From Archangium violaceum (GTDB taxonomy: Bacteria; Myxococcota; Myxococcia; Myxococcales; Myxococcaceae), in contig NZ_CP069338.1 of NCBI RefSeq assembly GCF_016859125.1, forward strand, positions 620,001 through 684,000: a stretch of DNA of 64,000 bases, written 5' to 3'. The first letter of the stretch is position 1. Each line of letters begins with the position of its first letter. Below, piece after piece: positions 52,623 to 62,085 of the stretch. A program made the translations under genes and the position numbers. Below the pieces are notes generated by a model. The model did no database searches. It was not told the DNA's origin and saw only the letters and a list, made by a program, of their open reading frames with translations.

Positions 52623-53711
52623 TCACTTGACGGACAGCACCACACGGTTGGGGCCGTTCGCCTTGGACGCGCCGAGCGTCTTCTCCGCGGCGGAGATCAG
52701 CTCCTGCTCGTTGCGGGCCTGGTCCGGGAAGACGGCCACCGAGGCGGTCACCGTCACCTCGCCCGCGACGCCCTCGTCCTCGGGGAAGGCCATCTCCTCC
52801 ACCGCCTTGCGCAGCTTCTCCGCGTACGTGCGGGCCCGCTCCACGTCGGCGTTGCAGAGGATGACACCGAACACGTCCCAGTCGTACCGGGCGGCGATCT
52901 CCGAGGAGTTGTCGCTCCGGGCGTGCGTGACGGGATCTTCCATCATCTCCGTCACCAGCTGGGACACCCGGCGCAGCAGCTTGTCCCCCTCGGCGTAACC
53001 CCGCGAGAGGTTGAAGCGGCGGAAGCCGTCGATGTCGATGAGCACCAGGGCCAGCTTCTGCTCCCGACGCCGCGCGCTCAGGAGGCCCGCGCTCAGCGCC
53101 TCCTGGAAGTAGCGGTGGTTGTAGAGGCCCGTCAGGCCGTCACGGAACGCCAGCCGCTCGCTCTCGGGGATGAGCGACTGGGATGCCGCGCCCTTGGCTT
53201 CGGGCTTCGGTTCCACCGTCTTGACGCGCGAGCTCGGGGGCGACCCCGGTTTGCCGGCCGCCGGTTTGGCGGGACGCAAGCCGAGCTGCTCCTTCAGCTC
53301 CTGCACCATCTTGTCGCGGATCGCGACAAGGGCGGCATTGTGGACCGCCTGGCCCACGGTGTTCTTCAACTCCTGCTCGGTGAACGGCTTCGTCAAGAAG
53401 TGGTTCACCCGCGCTTCATTGATGGCTTTCTGGGCGTCCTCCAACTTCTGGGAGGCCGTCACCAGGATGCGCGCGGCATGGGGTTGAAGCTCGGAAACAC
53501 GCTTGAGGAGGTCTACCCCCATCAGGCCGTCCCCAAGGTTTTGATCCGATACGACCGCGTGCAGTTGTTCCCGCTGAAGCACTTCGAGCGCTTCTTCAGC
53601 GGACCGGGCAAGGAAGACCGTGAAGTCCTTGCTCAGGTAATACTGCATCAAGGCCAGCATCGTCCGGTTGTCCTCGACGACGAGGACCTTCGCAGCAACA
53701 GGCTCACTCAC
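52623..53711 (-). CDS. Receiver-GGDEF protein with degenerate active site
   Basis: A 362-residue protein: receiver domain (residues 5-125; VVEDNRTM, SDQNLGDGLMG, TKPFTEQEL), a Lys/Pro-rich linker (140-175) and a GGDEF-like domain (185-360; RDGLTGLYNHRYFQE, LVLIDIDGFRRFN). The signature motif reads YDWDVFGVIL where GG(D/E)EF is expected, so cyclic-di-GMP synthesis is unlikely and a binding or scaffold role is more probable. The GTG at 53711 was chosen because the receiver starts a few residues later; a TTG at 53729 is an alternative. Neither has a clear ribosome site. Confidence 0.85.
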   Translation of the reverse strand: MSEPVAAKVLVVEDNRTMLALMQYYLSKDFTVFLARSAEEALEVLQREQLHAVVSDQNLGDGLMGVDLLKRVSELQPHAARILVTASQKLEDAQKAINEARVNHFLTKPFTEQELKNTVGQAVHNAALVAIRDKMVQELKEQLGLRPAKPAAGKPGSPPSSRVKTVEPKPEAKGAASQSLIPESERLAFRDGLTGLYNHRYFQEALSAGLLSARRREQKLALVLIDIDGFRRFNLSRGYAEGDKLLRRVSQLVTEMMEDPVTHARSDNSSEIAARYDWDVFGVILCNADVERARTYAEKLRKAVEEMAFPEDEGVAGEVTVTASVAVFPDQARNEQELISAAEKTLGASKANGPNRVVLSVK

Positions 53712-53807
53712 CAGGGCAGACCAACGCAACGAGGGGCATGAAGATGGGCGAAGCGTCGCGCAGGTGAGGGCCTCGGGGCAAGTCCTCGAAGCAGGTTGAC
53801 CACCACT

Positions 53808-55292
53808 TCAGTCCATCGGCCACTCGTGGACCGGCCTGCCAGACGTGGAGTGGGCCATGTAACGCTCCAGCAAGGCCCCCAGGGCGTCCTGCCGGGGCAT
53901 GTGGGCTTCCAATCGCGCCAACATCTTCCGCTGCCACCGTGCCCCCGTACAACCCGCACGCAATCGGGCCTGGATAATGGAAAGGAGCGCGTCCGCCTCC
54001 TCGGCGGCCACGCCGGCGCCCACCAGGCCCTCCCTGGCCACGGGGAGCAGGCGCTCCACCAGGGCCACCGCCGGCACCGGCCGGGGAGAGGGAGCGTTGC
54101 GCTCGGGCCACAGCAGCATCGCGTCCAGGCCTTCCTTGGAGGCGCGGAGGAAGTTGCCCCGGGCACAGGCGAAGGGGATCCCCGGCAGCAGTGCCTCCAC
54201 CTCGTCGCTCAACCCCAGCGTGAGGCCCAGCAGCAGCGCCCCATTGGCGAGCATGTCCACCACCGAGGGGCCCGCGGGCAGCGCGCGCAGCTCGATGCGC
54301 ACGTGGCCGCCCCCGCTCGGATCGTAGATGGCGCGGTTCCAGCTCCACACGGTGCCCTGGTGCAGCCGCAGCTCGTCCAGGCGGGGCAGGCCCCCCGCGG
54401 CCAGACACTCCAGCGGCGACTCCGGGCCCAGCACCGGCAGCAGCGGCGAGTAGAGCGCCACCGACTCGGCGAACAGCTCCAGCGGGCCCTGGCGCACCCA
54501 GCCGTGGCCGAAGGTGACGCGCCCGTGCTGCGGGGCCTCCGACGAGGACTCGCCCCGGTCATCCACCGCCTGGCGGAAGAGCGCCACGCGCGTCTCGTCC
54601 CACAGCCGCCGCCCCACCAGGAAGGGCGAGTTGCTGCTCACCGCCAGCACCGGCGCCGTGGCCAGCTGGGCCGCGTTGTACATCCGCGCGAAGTCCGCCG
54701 GGTCCACGCGCAGGTGGTACTGCAGCGAGGTGTTGGCGCCCTCCAACGACACGTCGTCCCACTCCAGGGTGAGCGAGTCCTCGCCCTTGATGACCACGCG
54801 CAGCGGCTCCTGACGCCGGTTGCGGATGGCGGCCGACAGCGCCCGGTAGCGAGGCATCCCCGTCAGCGACGCGCTGCCCAGGTCCGCCTCGCGCAGCGTG
54901 GGGAGGATGCCCGTCACCGCCACCCGCGCCCCCTGCGTGGCCGCCGCGCGCCGCACCTCCGCCAGCGCGCTCTCGAACTCCTCGCGCAGCGCCGTGAAGG
55001 GACGCCCCGCCAGCGGCCCCGGCCGCAGGTTGACCTCGAGGTTGAACCGGTCGATCTCCACCGTCACCCGTGGGTCCACCGTCTGGCTCAGCACCTGCCG
55101 GTTCACCGGCAGCGGGAAGCCCGCGGCATCCACCAGGAACATCTCCAGCTCGGCGCCGATGGTCCGCGGGCCCACGCCGAACCCTGGCCGCTCCAACACG
55201 GTCCGGAGCACTTCCAGGCTCTCGGCGAGGCGCCGCGCGAACCGCTCGTGATCCTCGGCATCGAACGTCTCTTTGTGGATTTGGAGTCCCAT
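53808..55292 (-). CDS. GCS2-type glutamate-cysteine ligase family protein
   Basis: A 494-residue carboxylate-amine ligase of the GCS2/YbdK type. IGAELEMFLVDAAGFPLPVN is the N-terminal Glu-rich nucleotide and metal site, VEIDRFNLEVNLRPGPL and WDDVSLEGANTSLQYHLRVDP the next conserved stretches, and HVRIELRALPAGPS the later motif. It may make gamma-glutamyl-cysteine or another gamma-glutamyl amide. The ATG at 55292 follows GGGGAG. It lies 14 bases downstream of an FAD-protein gene in the same orientation and is probably cotranscribed with it. Confidence 0.88.
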   Translation of the reverse strand: MGLQIHKETFDAEDHERFARRLAESLEVLRTVLERPGFGVGPRTIGAELEMFLVDAAGFPLPVNRQVLSQTVDPRVTVEIDRFNLEVNLRPGPLAGRPFTALREEFESALAEVRRAAATQGARVAVTGILPTLREADLGSASLTGMPRYRALSAAIRNRRQEPLRVVIKGEDSLTLEWDDVSLEGANTSLQYHLRVDPADFARMYNAAQLATAPVLAVSSNSPFLVGRRLWDETRVALFRQAVDDRGESSSEAPQHGRVTFGHGWVRQGPLELFAESVALYSPLLPVLGPESPLECLAAGGLPRLDELRLHQGTVWSWNRAIYDPSGGGHVRIELRALPAGPSVVDMLANGALLLGLTLGLSDEVEALLPGIPFACARGNFLRASKEGLDAMLLWPERNAPSPRPVPAVALVERLLPVAREGLVGAGVAAEEADALLSIIQARLRAGCTGARWQRKMLARLEAHMPRQDALGALLERYMAHSTSGRPVHEWPMD

Positions 55293-55306
55293 ATGGCGGC
55301 ACTCCC

Positions 55307-56734
55307 CTAGGGGAAGGTCGGCGAGGGCGAGAGGAGGGTTTCGGGCACGTCCGCGCGGGAGGCGAGCTGCTCCAGCAGCCGTCGCGACAGGGCGAGCGCC
55401 TGCACGCGGATCTCCGGAATGGCCGTGCTCTCCCACAGGACACCCCGGCGCAGGGGGCCCAGGGTGAAGAGCACGCGCGAGGCCCGGCCCTCCGCGTCGA
55501 GCAACGCGCCTTCGGTGTCCGTGGCCAGGCCGAGCCCCAGCGCATCCGCCTGGACGAGCCCGGATTCCATGAGCCCGCGCAGCAGCGGGTGCGCCCGGCC
55601 GATACAGGCGTCCGGTCCGGTGCAGTTGATGACGTGCTGGACACGGAAGGTGGCCTCGCGCTCCACCCCTCGGGGCCGGACTCGCGCCATCACCCATCCC
55701 TCGCCCGTCACCTGGAAGCCGCGCACGCGGGCCGCGTGGACGCGCAGCACACCGGCGCTCTGGAGTTGCTGGAGGATGTCGTGCACCCCGGGCGCCATCC
55801 GGTGACGGTGCACGTCCCAGAGGGCGCGCAGGTGGCGGAGGAAACGGCGCCGCTCGGGCACCGGCAGGCCGCGCCACAGAGAGGCCGTCAGGGGCCGCAG
55901 GCCGTCCATCACACCGCGCCAGTCCGCGCCCTCGTCCGTGGTGCGCCGGGCCTCGCGGCGCAGCGCGCTCAGGACGGAGCGGACGCGGGAGGGCTCCGAG
56001 AGGCTCACGGGCGGGCCCGCCACCACCCCGGGACGATGGACGTGCGGCAGCAGCCCGTGCCGGGAGATGGCGTGGATGCGCCCCTCATGGTTGTGCTCGG
56101 CCAGCGAGAGCACCGTGTCCACCATCGTCAGGCCCGTGCCGATGAGCAGCACCGAGTGGTGGGGCTGGACGTGGCGCAGGGCGCCCTCGGCCCAGGGGGA
56201 ACGGATGTAGCGGCGGCTCGAGTACAGCCCCCCATCCGGCACCGGCAGGTCCGCGGGGATCGCATTGCCCACCGCCAGCGCCACCGTCCGCGCCAGGAGC
56301 CGCGTGCCATCGGCGAGCACCAACCGGACGTCGTCCCCCTCCTGGGACAGGGACGCGGCCTCGCCCTCGAGGAGCGCCAGGCCCACGCCCGGCGCGGCCT
56401 TCTCGCGGGCCTCGCGGAGCACCGCCTCCAGGTACTGGCCGTAGCGCCTGCGCTGGACGAAGTCACCCGGGCCTGTGTCCGGCTCGACGCGGCGAATCCA
56501 CCGCAGGAAGTGTTCGGGATCGTCCGGGAAGGCGCTCATCCGCCCGGCGGGGGCGTTCAGCAGGTGGCTGGCGCTGTCCGTGGAGTAGGCGAGGCCGGGC
56601 CCCACACGCCCCGAGCGCTCCAGCAGGGCCACCCGCAGGGGACCCGAGGCGTTCCGCAAGAGCTGGGCCGCCAACAGTGTGCCACTTGCTCCCCCACCTA
56701 CTATGAGTACGTCCCACCGCGACTCGATTCGCAC
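55307..56734 (-). CDS. FAD/NAD(P)-binding oxidoreductase-like protein
   Basis: A 475-residue flavoprotein. VLIVGGGASGTLLAAQLLR (Gly13-Gly18) is the N-terminal dinucleotide site, and VLLIGTGLTMVDTVLSL a second Rossmann motif around residue 195. This is the layout of the FAD-NAD(P)-binding (HI0933/YdhS-like) family. The middle part (HLLNAPAGRMSAFPDDPEHFLRW) is typical for that group. Substrate unknown. It starts at GTG 56734. It is the first gene of a pair with the GCS2 ligase. It is divergent from rlmN; 195 bases separate them, with no obvious operator. Confidence 0.85.
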   Translation of the reverse strand: MRIESRWDVLIVGGGASGTLLAAQLLRNASGPLRVALLERSGRVGPGLAYSTDSASHLLNAPAGRMSAFPDDPEHFLRWIRRVEPDTGPGDFVQRRRYGQYLEAVLREAREKAAPGVGLALLEGEAASLSQEGDDVRLVLADGTRLLARTVALAVGNAIPADLPVPDGGLYSSRRYIRSPWAEGALRHVQPHHSVLLIGTGLTMVDTVLSLAEHNHEGRIHAISRHGLLPHVHRPGVVAGPPVSLSEPSRVRSVLSALRREARRTTDEGADWRGVMDGLRPLTASLWRGLPVPERRRFLRHLRALWDVHRHRMAPGVHDILQQLQSAGVLRVHAARVRGFQVTGEGWVMARVRPRGVEREATFRVQHVINCTGPDACIGRAHPLLRGLMESGLVQADALGLGLATDTEGALLDAEGRASRVLFTLGPLRRGVLWESTAIPEIRVQALALSRRLLEQLASRADVPETLLSPSPTFP

Positions 56735-56929
56735 ATGGAGAGTTTAATCCTCGAGTGCAGGTCCTACATCCCCCCTTGACTGTCTACTCTCCAGGGGGAC
56801 GTGTACGAATTTCGAGGGAGCACCTCCCGGGCTGGAATCCGGCCTCCCTATATAAGGAGGGGAGACGCACTCGGGCTCGCTCGGCCGCCCGCGCCCCATG
56901 AGTCGGGCGTCGGGGTGTGTTATCGCTCG

Positions 56930-58024
56930 ATGACGATGGAGCCCACGCCCGCCACCTCTCCGGTCAACCTGTATGACCTGCCGCGTGCCGCCCTTGGCGA
57001 GCTGCTCGCCGGCTGGGGTTACAGCGCCTATTACCGCGACCTGCTCTGGGAAGCCCTCTACCGCCAGCAGGTGGAGTCGTTCGACGCCCTCACCGGGCTG
57101 AAGCCGGAGCTCGTCCAGACCCTCCGCGAGCGCACGCGCCTGGAGCGGCCCGTCACCCACCACGAGGTCCACAGCACGGACGGCTACACCCGGAAGCTGC
57201 TGCTGAAGCTGCGCGACGGGCAGACCGTGGAGACGGTGCTCATGCGTTTCAAGGGCCGGGCCACGGTGTGCCTGAGCACGCAGGCCGGCTGCGCCATGGG
57301 GTGCGTCTTCTGCGCCACGGGGCAGATGGGCTTCGTGCGCCACCTGTCGCCCGGGGAAATCATCGGCCAGGTGCTGCACGTCACGCGAATCCTCCGCGAG
57401 ACGGACGAGTCGCTGCGCAACGTGGTGTTGATGGGCATGGGCGAGCCCCTGCACAACTACGAAGGCACGATGGCGGCGGTGGACATCATGGTGGATCAGC
57501 TGGGGCTGGCGCTGGCCCCGCGCTTCATCACCCTGAGCACCGTGGGCGTGGTGCCCGGTATCCGCCGGCTCGCGGACGAGGACCGGCCGGTGCAGCTCGC
57601 CGTCAGCCTGCACGGCGCCACGGACGCGGAGCGCGGCGCGCTGGTGCCCGCGGCCCGCAAGTGGCCACTCGCCGAGCTGGTGGACGCCTGCCGCTACTAC
57701 GCGGAGAAGCGCAAGCGCCGCATCTTCTACGAGTGGGCGCTCATCGCCGGGCAGAACGACACGCCCGAGCAGGCCCACGCGCTGGGCCAGTTGCTGAAGG
57801 GGATGGAGGCACACGTGAACCTCATCCCGCTCAACCCCACGGTGGGCTACGGCGAGCGCCCCAGCGGCCCCGACGCCGTGCGCGCCTTCCAGGACATCCT
57901 GGCCAGCTACGGCCTGCCCAGCACCGTGCGCCAGCGCCGGGGCATCGACATCGACGCGGGCTGTGGCCAGCTCAAGGCCGCCGTGGAGCGGCAGCGACCC
58001 TCGCGTCAGCCCACGGCTCCCTGA
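56930..58024 (+). CDS. rlmN: 23S rRNA (adenine-2503) / tRNA methyltransferase RlmN
   Basis: A radical-SAM methyltransferase of 364 residues. QAGCAMGCVFCATGQMGF holds the CxxxCxxC cluster (Cys121, 125, 128). VVLMGMGEPLHNYE, STVGVVPGIRRLA and SLHGATDAERGALVP are family motifs. The C-terminal RQRRGIDIDAGCGQL includes the Cys that forms the methyl-transfer intermediate. It methylates C2 of A2503 in 23S rRNA and A37 of some tRNAs. ATG codons at 56930 and 56936 are the candidates; neither has a good ribosome site. The upstream region is unusually A/T-rich for this genome (CTATATAAGG at 56847). Confidence 0.93.
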   Translation: MTMEPTPATSPVNLYDLPRAALGELLAGWGYSAYYRDLLWEALYRQQVESFDALTGLKPELVQTLRERTRLERPVTHHEVHSTDGYTRKLLLKLRDGQTVETVLMRFKGRATVCLSTQAGCAMGCVFCATGQMGFVRHLSPGEIIGQVLHVTRILRETDESLRNVVLMGMGEPLHNYEGTMAAVDIMVDQLGLALAPRFITLSTVGVVPGIRRLADEDRPVQLAVSLHGATDAERGALVPAARKWPLAELVDACRYYAEKRKRRIFYEWALIAGQNDTPEQAHALGQLLKGMEAHVNLIPLNPTVGYGERPSGPDAVRAFQDILASYGLPSTVRQRRGIDIDAGCGQLKAAVERQRPSRQPTAP

Positions 58025-58032
58025 GGGCCGGG

Positions 58033-58368
58033 GTGACGGCGCTCCTGGGCCTCGCGGGCTTCGCCGGCTACTTCTTCCTCCAGCCGCTGCTGCTCGGAAA
58101 GCAGTTCGACCACCTCATCGACGCGTCGCACCTGGACTGGATTCCGGACGAGGCCCGGGTCATCGGGGCTCCCGCCGCCGTGCTGGAGCTCCTGCGCACC
58201 GCGCACCCCGTGCGGCTCTACTCCGCGGGCATCCAACCGGAGCCGCCCGCCTTCGACTACCTCGTGTACAACCCCAAGGGCTGGGAGCCATTGCCGCCTT
58301 CGCTCGAGCAGCTCACCGAGCCGTGCCACCCCTCTGGAGGCTGGGTGGTGCGCTGTCCGAAGCGCTGA
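58033..58368 (+). CDS. Small membrane-anchored hypothetical protein, 111 aa
   Basis: A hydrophobic N-terminal helix (LLGLAGFAGYFFLQPLLL) is followed by a soluble part with alternating strands (VIGAPAAVLELLRTAHPVRLYSAGI, FDYLVYNPKGWEPLPPS) ending CHPSGGWVVRC with two cysteines. No family is recognised. The GTG at 58033 was chosen because CTGAGGG lies just upstream and the helix begins directly after. It follows rlmN by eight bases and is probably cotranscribed with it. Confidence 0.6.
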   Translation: MTALLGLAGFAGYFFLQPLLLGKQFDHLIDASHLDWIPDEARVIGAPAAVLELLRTAHPVRLYSAGIQPEPPAFDYLVYNPKGWEPLPPSLEQLTEPCHPSGGWVVRCPKR

Positions 58369-58454
58369 CTCCGGGCCTTCTCCCGTTGGCCAGCAGGCGC
58401 CCGGCCCCACACGTCAGACATGCGGTAGCCCGCCTCGTGGCATAAACCTCCCCC

Positions 58455-60377
58455 ATGCCTCGCGACGTCTCCTTCTTCGACTCCCTTGGCCGCCTTCTCG
58501 CCCTCGAGCGCGACGCCGAGCGCGCCCGCATGGAAGCGCTCGCCGAGGGCATGTCCCTCCAGCAGCGCGCCGAGCAGGGGCTCTCCTTCCTCGACCTGGA
58601 GAGCATCGAGGAAGAGGTAGGCCTCGGTGGCCGCGTCCTGGTGACGCTCGCTCGCAAGGACAGGGCCCGCTTCCCCGCCCGCCTGGACAACGGCGACCAG
58701 GTGGCCGTCTTCCCCCGCCGCTCCGAAATCAAGGAGCCCGCGCGCGCCCTCGTCGCCCGCGCCACCGCCACCCGCGTCCAGCTCGCCTTCGACCGCGAGC
58801 CCCCTCCCTTCGTGCACGAGGGCCTGCTGCGCCTCGATCGCGTCCCCAACGACGTCACCTACGAGCGCGTCCGCGCGGGCCTCTCGCGCGTGAAGGCGCT
58901 CGACAAGGGAGCCGCCCGCCACAAGCGCGAGGTGCTCCTGGGCAACGAGCCCCCTCGCTTCGACTCCCTCCGCGAGCTCACCCCCACCCGTGCCCTCAAC
59001 CCCGAGCAGCATGACGCCGTCGCCCGAGCCCTCGCCGCCGAGGACTTCTTCCTCGTCCACGGCCCGCCCGGCACCGGAAAGAGCACCGTGCTCGCCGAGG
59101 TGGCCGCCCAGGCCGTCGCCCGGGGCCAGCGCCTGCTGTGCACCGCCGCCAGCAACGCCGCCGTGGATCACCTCACCGACCTCTGCCTCGACAAGGGCCT
59201 GCGCGCCATCCGCGTCGGCCACCCGGCCCGCGTCACGCCCCGTCTCCAGGAGCACACGTTGGACCTCGTGGTGGAGGAGCACCCGGACCGCGTGCTCTCC
59301 CGCGAGCTCTTCGACGAGGCCTTTTCCCTGCTCGGCTACGCCCGCCGCCAGCGAAACCAGGGCCGCAGCCGCGAGCGCTTCGCCAACGCCCGCGCCTCCA
59401 CCACCGAGGCCAAGAGCCTCCTCGACGAGGCCCGCGCCCTCGAGCGCAAGGCCCTGCGCGGTGTGCTGGAGCGTGCCCAGGTGGTGTGCGTGACGCTCGC
59501 AAGCCTCGAGTCCGGCATCCTCTCCCACGAGGAGTTCGACCTCGCGCTGCTCGACGAGGCCACCCAGGCCACCGAGCCGCTCGCCCTGCTCGGCTTCCTG
59601 CGCGCCCCCAAGGTGGTGCTCGCTGGAGATCCACAGCAGCTCCCGCCCACCGTGCTCTCCCCCGAGGCCGCGAAGGCCGGTCTCGCCGTCAGCCTCTTCG
59701 AGCGCCTGCTCGCGGACCACGGCGAGGGCGTCAAGCGCATGCTCCGAGAGCAGTACCGGATGAACACCACCATCATGACCTTCCCCTCGAAGGAGATGTA
59801 CGGCGGCGAGCTGCGCGCCCACCCCAGCGTGGCGGACCGGACGCTCGCGGACGTGCTACCTCCGGACACGAGCGTGGACGCCCCACCCGTCCTCTTCCTC
59901 GACACCGCCGGCAAGGGCTTCGAGGAGGAGCAGGAGAAGGACACGGGCAGCCTCTTCAACACCGGCGAGGCGGACCTGGTCGTCGCCCGGGTGAAGGAGC
60001 TGCTCGCCGCCGGGCTCGAGCCCCGGGAGCTCGCCGTCATCACCCCCTACCGCGCACAGGCCCACGCCCTGCGCGAGCGCGTGGAGCCCCTCTCCGCCGA
60101 CGTGGAGGTGGACACCGTGGACGCCTTCCAGGGCCGCGAGAAGGACGCCATCCTCGTCACCCTCACCCGCTCGAACTCCGAGGGGCAGATCGGCTTCCTC
60201 TCGGACCTGCGCCGCATGAACGTGGCCCTCACCCGAGCGCGCCGGCACCTGTTCGTGGTGGGTGACTCGGCCACGCTCAGCGGCCATCCCTTCTACGCGC
60301 GCTTCATCGAGTCCACCCAGGAGGGCGGCGGCTACCGCTCCGCCTGGGAGTGGCCCGATCCCTCCGAAGCCGCCTGA
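58455..60377 (+). CDS. UPF1/IGHMBP2-like SF1 helicase
   Basis: A 640-residue superfamily 1B helicase with an N-terminal beta-barrel-like extension (residues 45-175). Walker A is HGPPGTGKSTVLAE, motif Ia TAASNAAVDHL, motif II LLDEATQATEP, motif III GDPQQLPPT, motif IV region REQYRMN, motif V VDTVDAFQGREKDAI and motif VI NVALTRAR. Relatives (UPF1, SMUBP2, Dna2-like) unwind RNA or DNA 5' to 3'. The nucleic-acid partner is unknown. It starts at the ATG at 58455 and has no operon partner. Confidence 0.92.
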   Translation: MPRDVSFFDSLGRLLALERDAERARMEALAEGMSLQQRAEQGLSFLDLESIEEEVGLGGRVLVTLARKDRARFPARLDNGDQVAVFPRRSEIKEPARALVARATATRVQLAFDREPPPFVHEGLLRLDRVPNDVTYERVRAGLSRVKALDKGAARHKREVLLGNEPPRFDSLRELTPTRALNPEQHDAVARALAAEDFFLVHGPPGTGKSTVLAEVAAQAVARGQRLLCTAASNAAVDHLTDLCLDKGLRAIRVGHPARVTPRLQEHTLDLVVEEHPDRVLSRELFDEAFSLLGYARRQRNQGRSRERFANARASTTEAKSLLDEARALERKALRGVLERAQVVCVTLASLESGILSHEEFDLALLDEATQATEPLALLGFLRAPKVVLAGDPQQLPPTVLSPEAAKAGLAVSLFERLLADHGEGVKRMLREQYRMNTTIMTFPSKEMYGGELRAHPSVADRTLADVLPPDTSVDAPPVLFLDTAGKGFEEEQEKDTGSLFNTGEADLVVARVKELLAAGLEPRELAVITPYRAQAHALRERVEPLSADVEVDTVDAFQGREKDAILVTLTRSNSEGQIGFLSDLRRMNVALTRARRHLFVVGDSATLSGHPFYARFIESTQEGGGYRSAWEWPDPSEAA

Positions 60378-60403
60378 GCGCCGGATCCGAGAAGCGAGAC
60401 GGG

Positions 60404-61477
60404 TCAAAGCCACAGCTGGAGTCCAGGCCGTACCGTGCCCAGGCGCCGCAGGAAGTCACCCGGCTGCACGAACTGCTCGACGTGCAGCACCCCACCCGGA
60501 CGGTGACCGGAGAGCAGCAGCCGCGCGACCTCCGCCGCGACCAGACCGGTGAGCTCCGCCTCGCGTCGGCCCGAGAGCGCGAGCTCCCGGGTGGCGGGCT
60601 CCGTCCCGATGAAGCCCTCGGCCCGGGCCACGACGGCGCAGGTATCCGAACCGAAGTGCACGGCCCGGAGCGCGCGGATCGCACCGCGACGGAACAGGGG
60701 TGCGCGTAACGAACGCGACAAACGCAACCGCGAGGCGAGGCCCACCACCGAAGTCAGCAACGCCGAGTCGAAGCACATCCAGGTGGAGACGGTGGGAATG
60801 GCGAGCGTACGAGCCACCACGCGCTGATCAGGGAAGTTGAACCTGTAGGCGCGCCGCTCCCGTGGGAGGCCGGGAAAACGAACGCGCGCGTGCTCGCCAA
60901 AACCACGGACACGGCGAAGACGACCGTCCTGGAACACGTCGAACCCGCCATCCAGGTTGTCCAGGGTCCACCCGATGGCCGCCTCGCCATGCTCATCGCC
61001 GGCCCCGAGCATCAGGAAGAGGTCCATCTTCGCCACCCGGTCGAACCGCCCGACCGCATGGGCCGCCAGGAGGTTCGTCAATCCCGGGGCCACCCCCACG
61101 CTGAGGATCGCCGTGCTTCCGTTCCGTCTGGCCAGGGGGTCGAGTCGCTCGAAGGACGTCAGTGATTCCTGCTTCGCGGTCACGTCGATGTAGTCGACGC
61201 CCGCGGCGAGGCAGTGCTCGACGACATCCGAGCCCTCCTGGTCCACGCACATGATGACGAGCCGCGCCCGAGCCAGAACGGGATGCGGACGACCCACCGC
61301 GAGCTCGAGGCCCGTTGCCTGGACTCCATTGCCGAGCGTGGCGGCGAAGGCCTCGGCCTTCACCCGATGACGACCCGCGATGACGACCTGCCCGGGAAAG
61401 GCGGGGGCCAGGGAGCGGGCCACGGCCTGTCCGACCTGCCCATAGCCTCCCACGATCACGATGGCCTCCCCCTTCAT
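60404..61477 (-). CDS. Saccharopine-dehydrogenase-family oxidoreductase
   Basis: A 357-residue protein. IVIVGGYGQVGQAVARSLAPAF carries a GGxGxxG dinucleotide site. GVDYIDVTAKQESL and the region VGVAPGLTNLLAAHAV are typical of the saccharopine dehydrogenase NADP-binding family, whose members include lysine-pathway and lipid-modifying reductases. Substrate unknown. The ATG at 61477 overlaps the stop of the preceding membrane-protein gene (ATGA) and has GGGAGG upstream. The pair faces the LysR gene at 62086, which is a likely regulator. Confidence 0.85.
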   Translation of the reverse strand: MKGEAIVIVGGYGQVGQAVARSLAPAFPGQVVIAGRHRVKAEAFAATLGNGVQATGLELAVGRPHPVLARARLVIMCVDQEGSDVVEHCLAAGVDYIDVTAKQESLTSFERLDPLARRNGSTAILSVGVAPGLTNLLAAHAVGRFDRVAKMDLFLMLGAGDEHGEAAIGWTLDNLDGGFDVFQDGRLRRVRGFGEHARVRFPGLPRERRAYRFNFPDQRVVARTLAIPTVSTWMCFDSALLTSVVGLASRLRLSRSLRAPLFRRGAIRALRAVHFGSDTCAVVARAEGFIGTEPATRELALSGRREAELTGLVAAEVARLLLSGHRPGGVLHVEQFVQPGDFLRRLGTVRPGLQLWL

Positions 61478-61950
61478 CGCCCAGACCTCCCACGGAGAAG
61501 GAGCCAGTGCGCCCGAACCACCCACGCCGCGAGGGGGACCTGCAAGACACCGGTGAGCTCGAAGAGCAGATCATCGGGCGGGGAATAGACGGAGGCCGGG
61601 AACAGACGGCCCATCACCTGGGGACTGGCGCCCGCCAGGAACAAGAGATCCTTGAGGACATGGCTGTACAGCCCCTCGAAGGCACCGATCCACCCCACCG
61701 GGAAGGCGGCCGTCAGGAGTGTGAACACGGCGAGGGCCACACCGCGGTGGGAGACGGCCAGCGCGCTCGCCCCGAGAATCAAGGCTCCGGCGACCACGGC
61801 GATCCCCACCACGTGCAGGCGCCAGGGAGTGGCATACAGCCACGCCCCGTAGACGTGATGGACGATGGTGAGCAACAGGACGCCCAGGGACGCACGGGTG
61901 GAGCGTCGGGCCAGGAGTCGGAAATCGGTCGGGTTCTCATGAGCAGGCAT
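61474..61950 (-). CDS. Small integral membrane protein
   Basis: A 158-residue protein with four hydrophobic helices (LGVLLLTIVHHVYGAWLY, VVGIAVVAGALILGASALAV, VALAVFTLLTAAFPVGWIGA, LTGVLQVPLAAWVVRAHWLLL). No named family is recognised. The ATG at 61950 follows GGAGG. The last bases overlap the start of the saccharopine-dehydrogenase-like gene, so the two are translationally coupled. Its divergent neighbour is a LysR regulator gene. Confidence 0.75.
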   Translation of the reverse strand: MPAHENPTDFRLLARRSTRASLGVLLLTIVHHVYGAWLYATPWRLHVVGIAVVAGALILGASALAVSHRGVALAVFTLLTAAFPVGWIGAFEGLYSHVLKDLLFLAGASPQVMGRLFPASVYSPPDDLLFELTGVLQVPLAAWVVRAHWLLLRGRSGR

Positions 61951-62085
61951 CGCTTCCTCCGGCTTTGACGACGGGGCCAGGTACTTGAGACTTTTCTGTT
62001 CCGTGCGAGTCACGAACACCAGCGAGCATCGGGAAGCTCACTTGTGCGAGCGGCGCATCAATCAGGAGACGAGGAGACCCTCCAG

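Noticed and set aside
56776-56810. TTGACT as a -35 box for rlmN
   Set aside because: No acceptable -10 sequence lies 16-19 bases downstream, so a promoter could not be supported.
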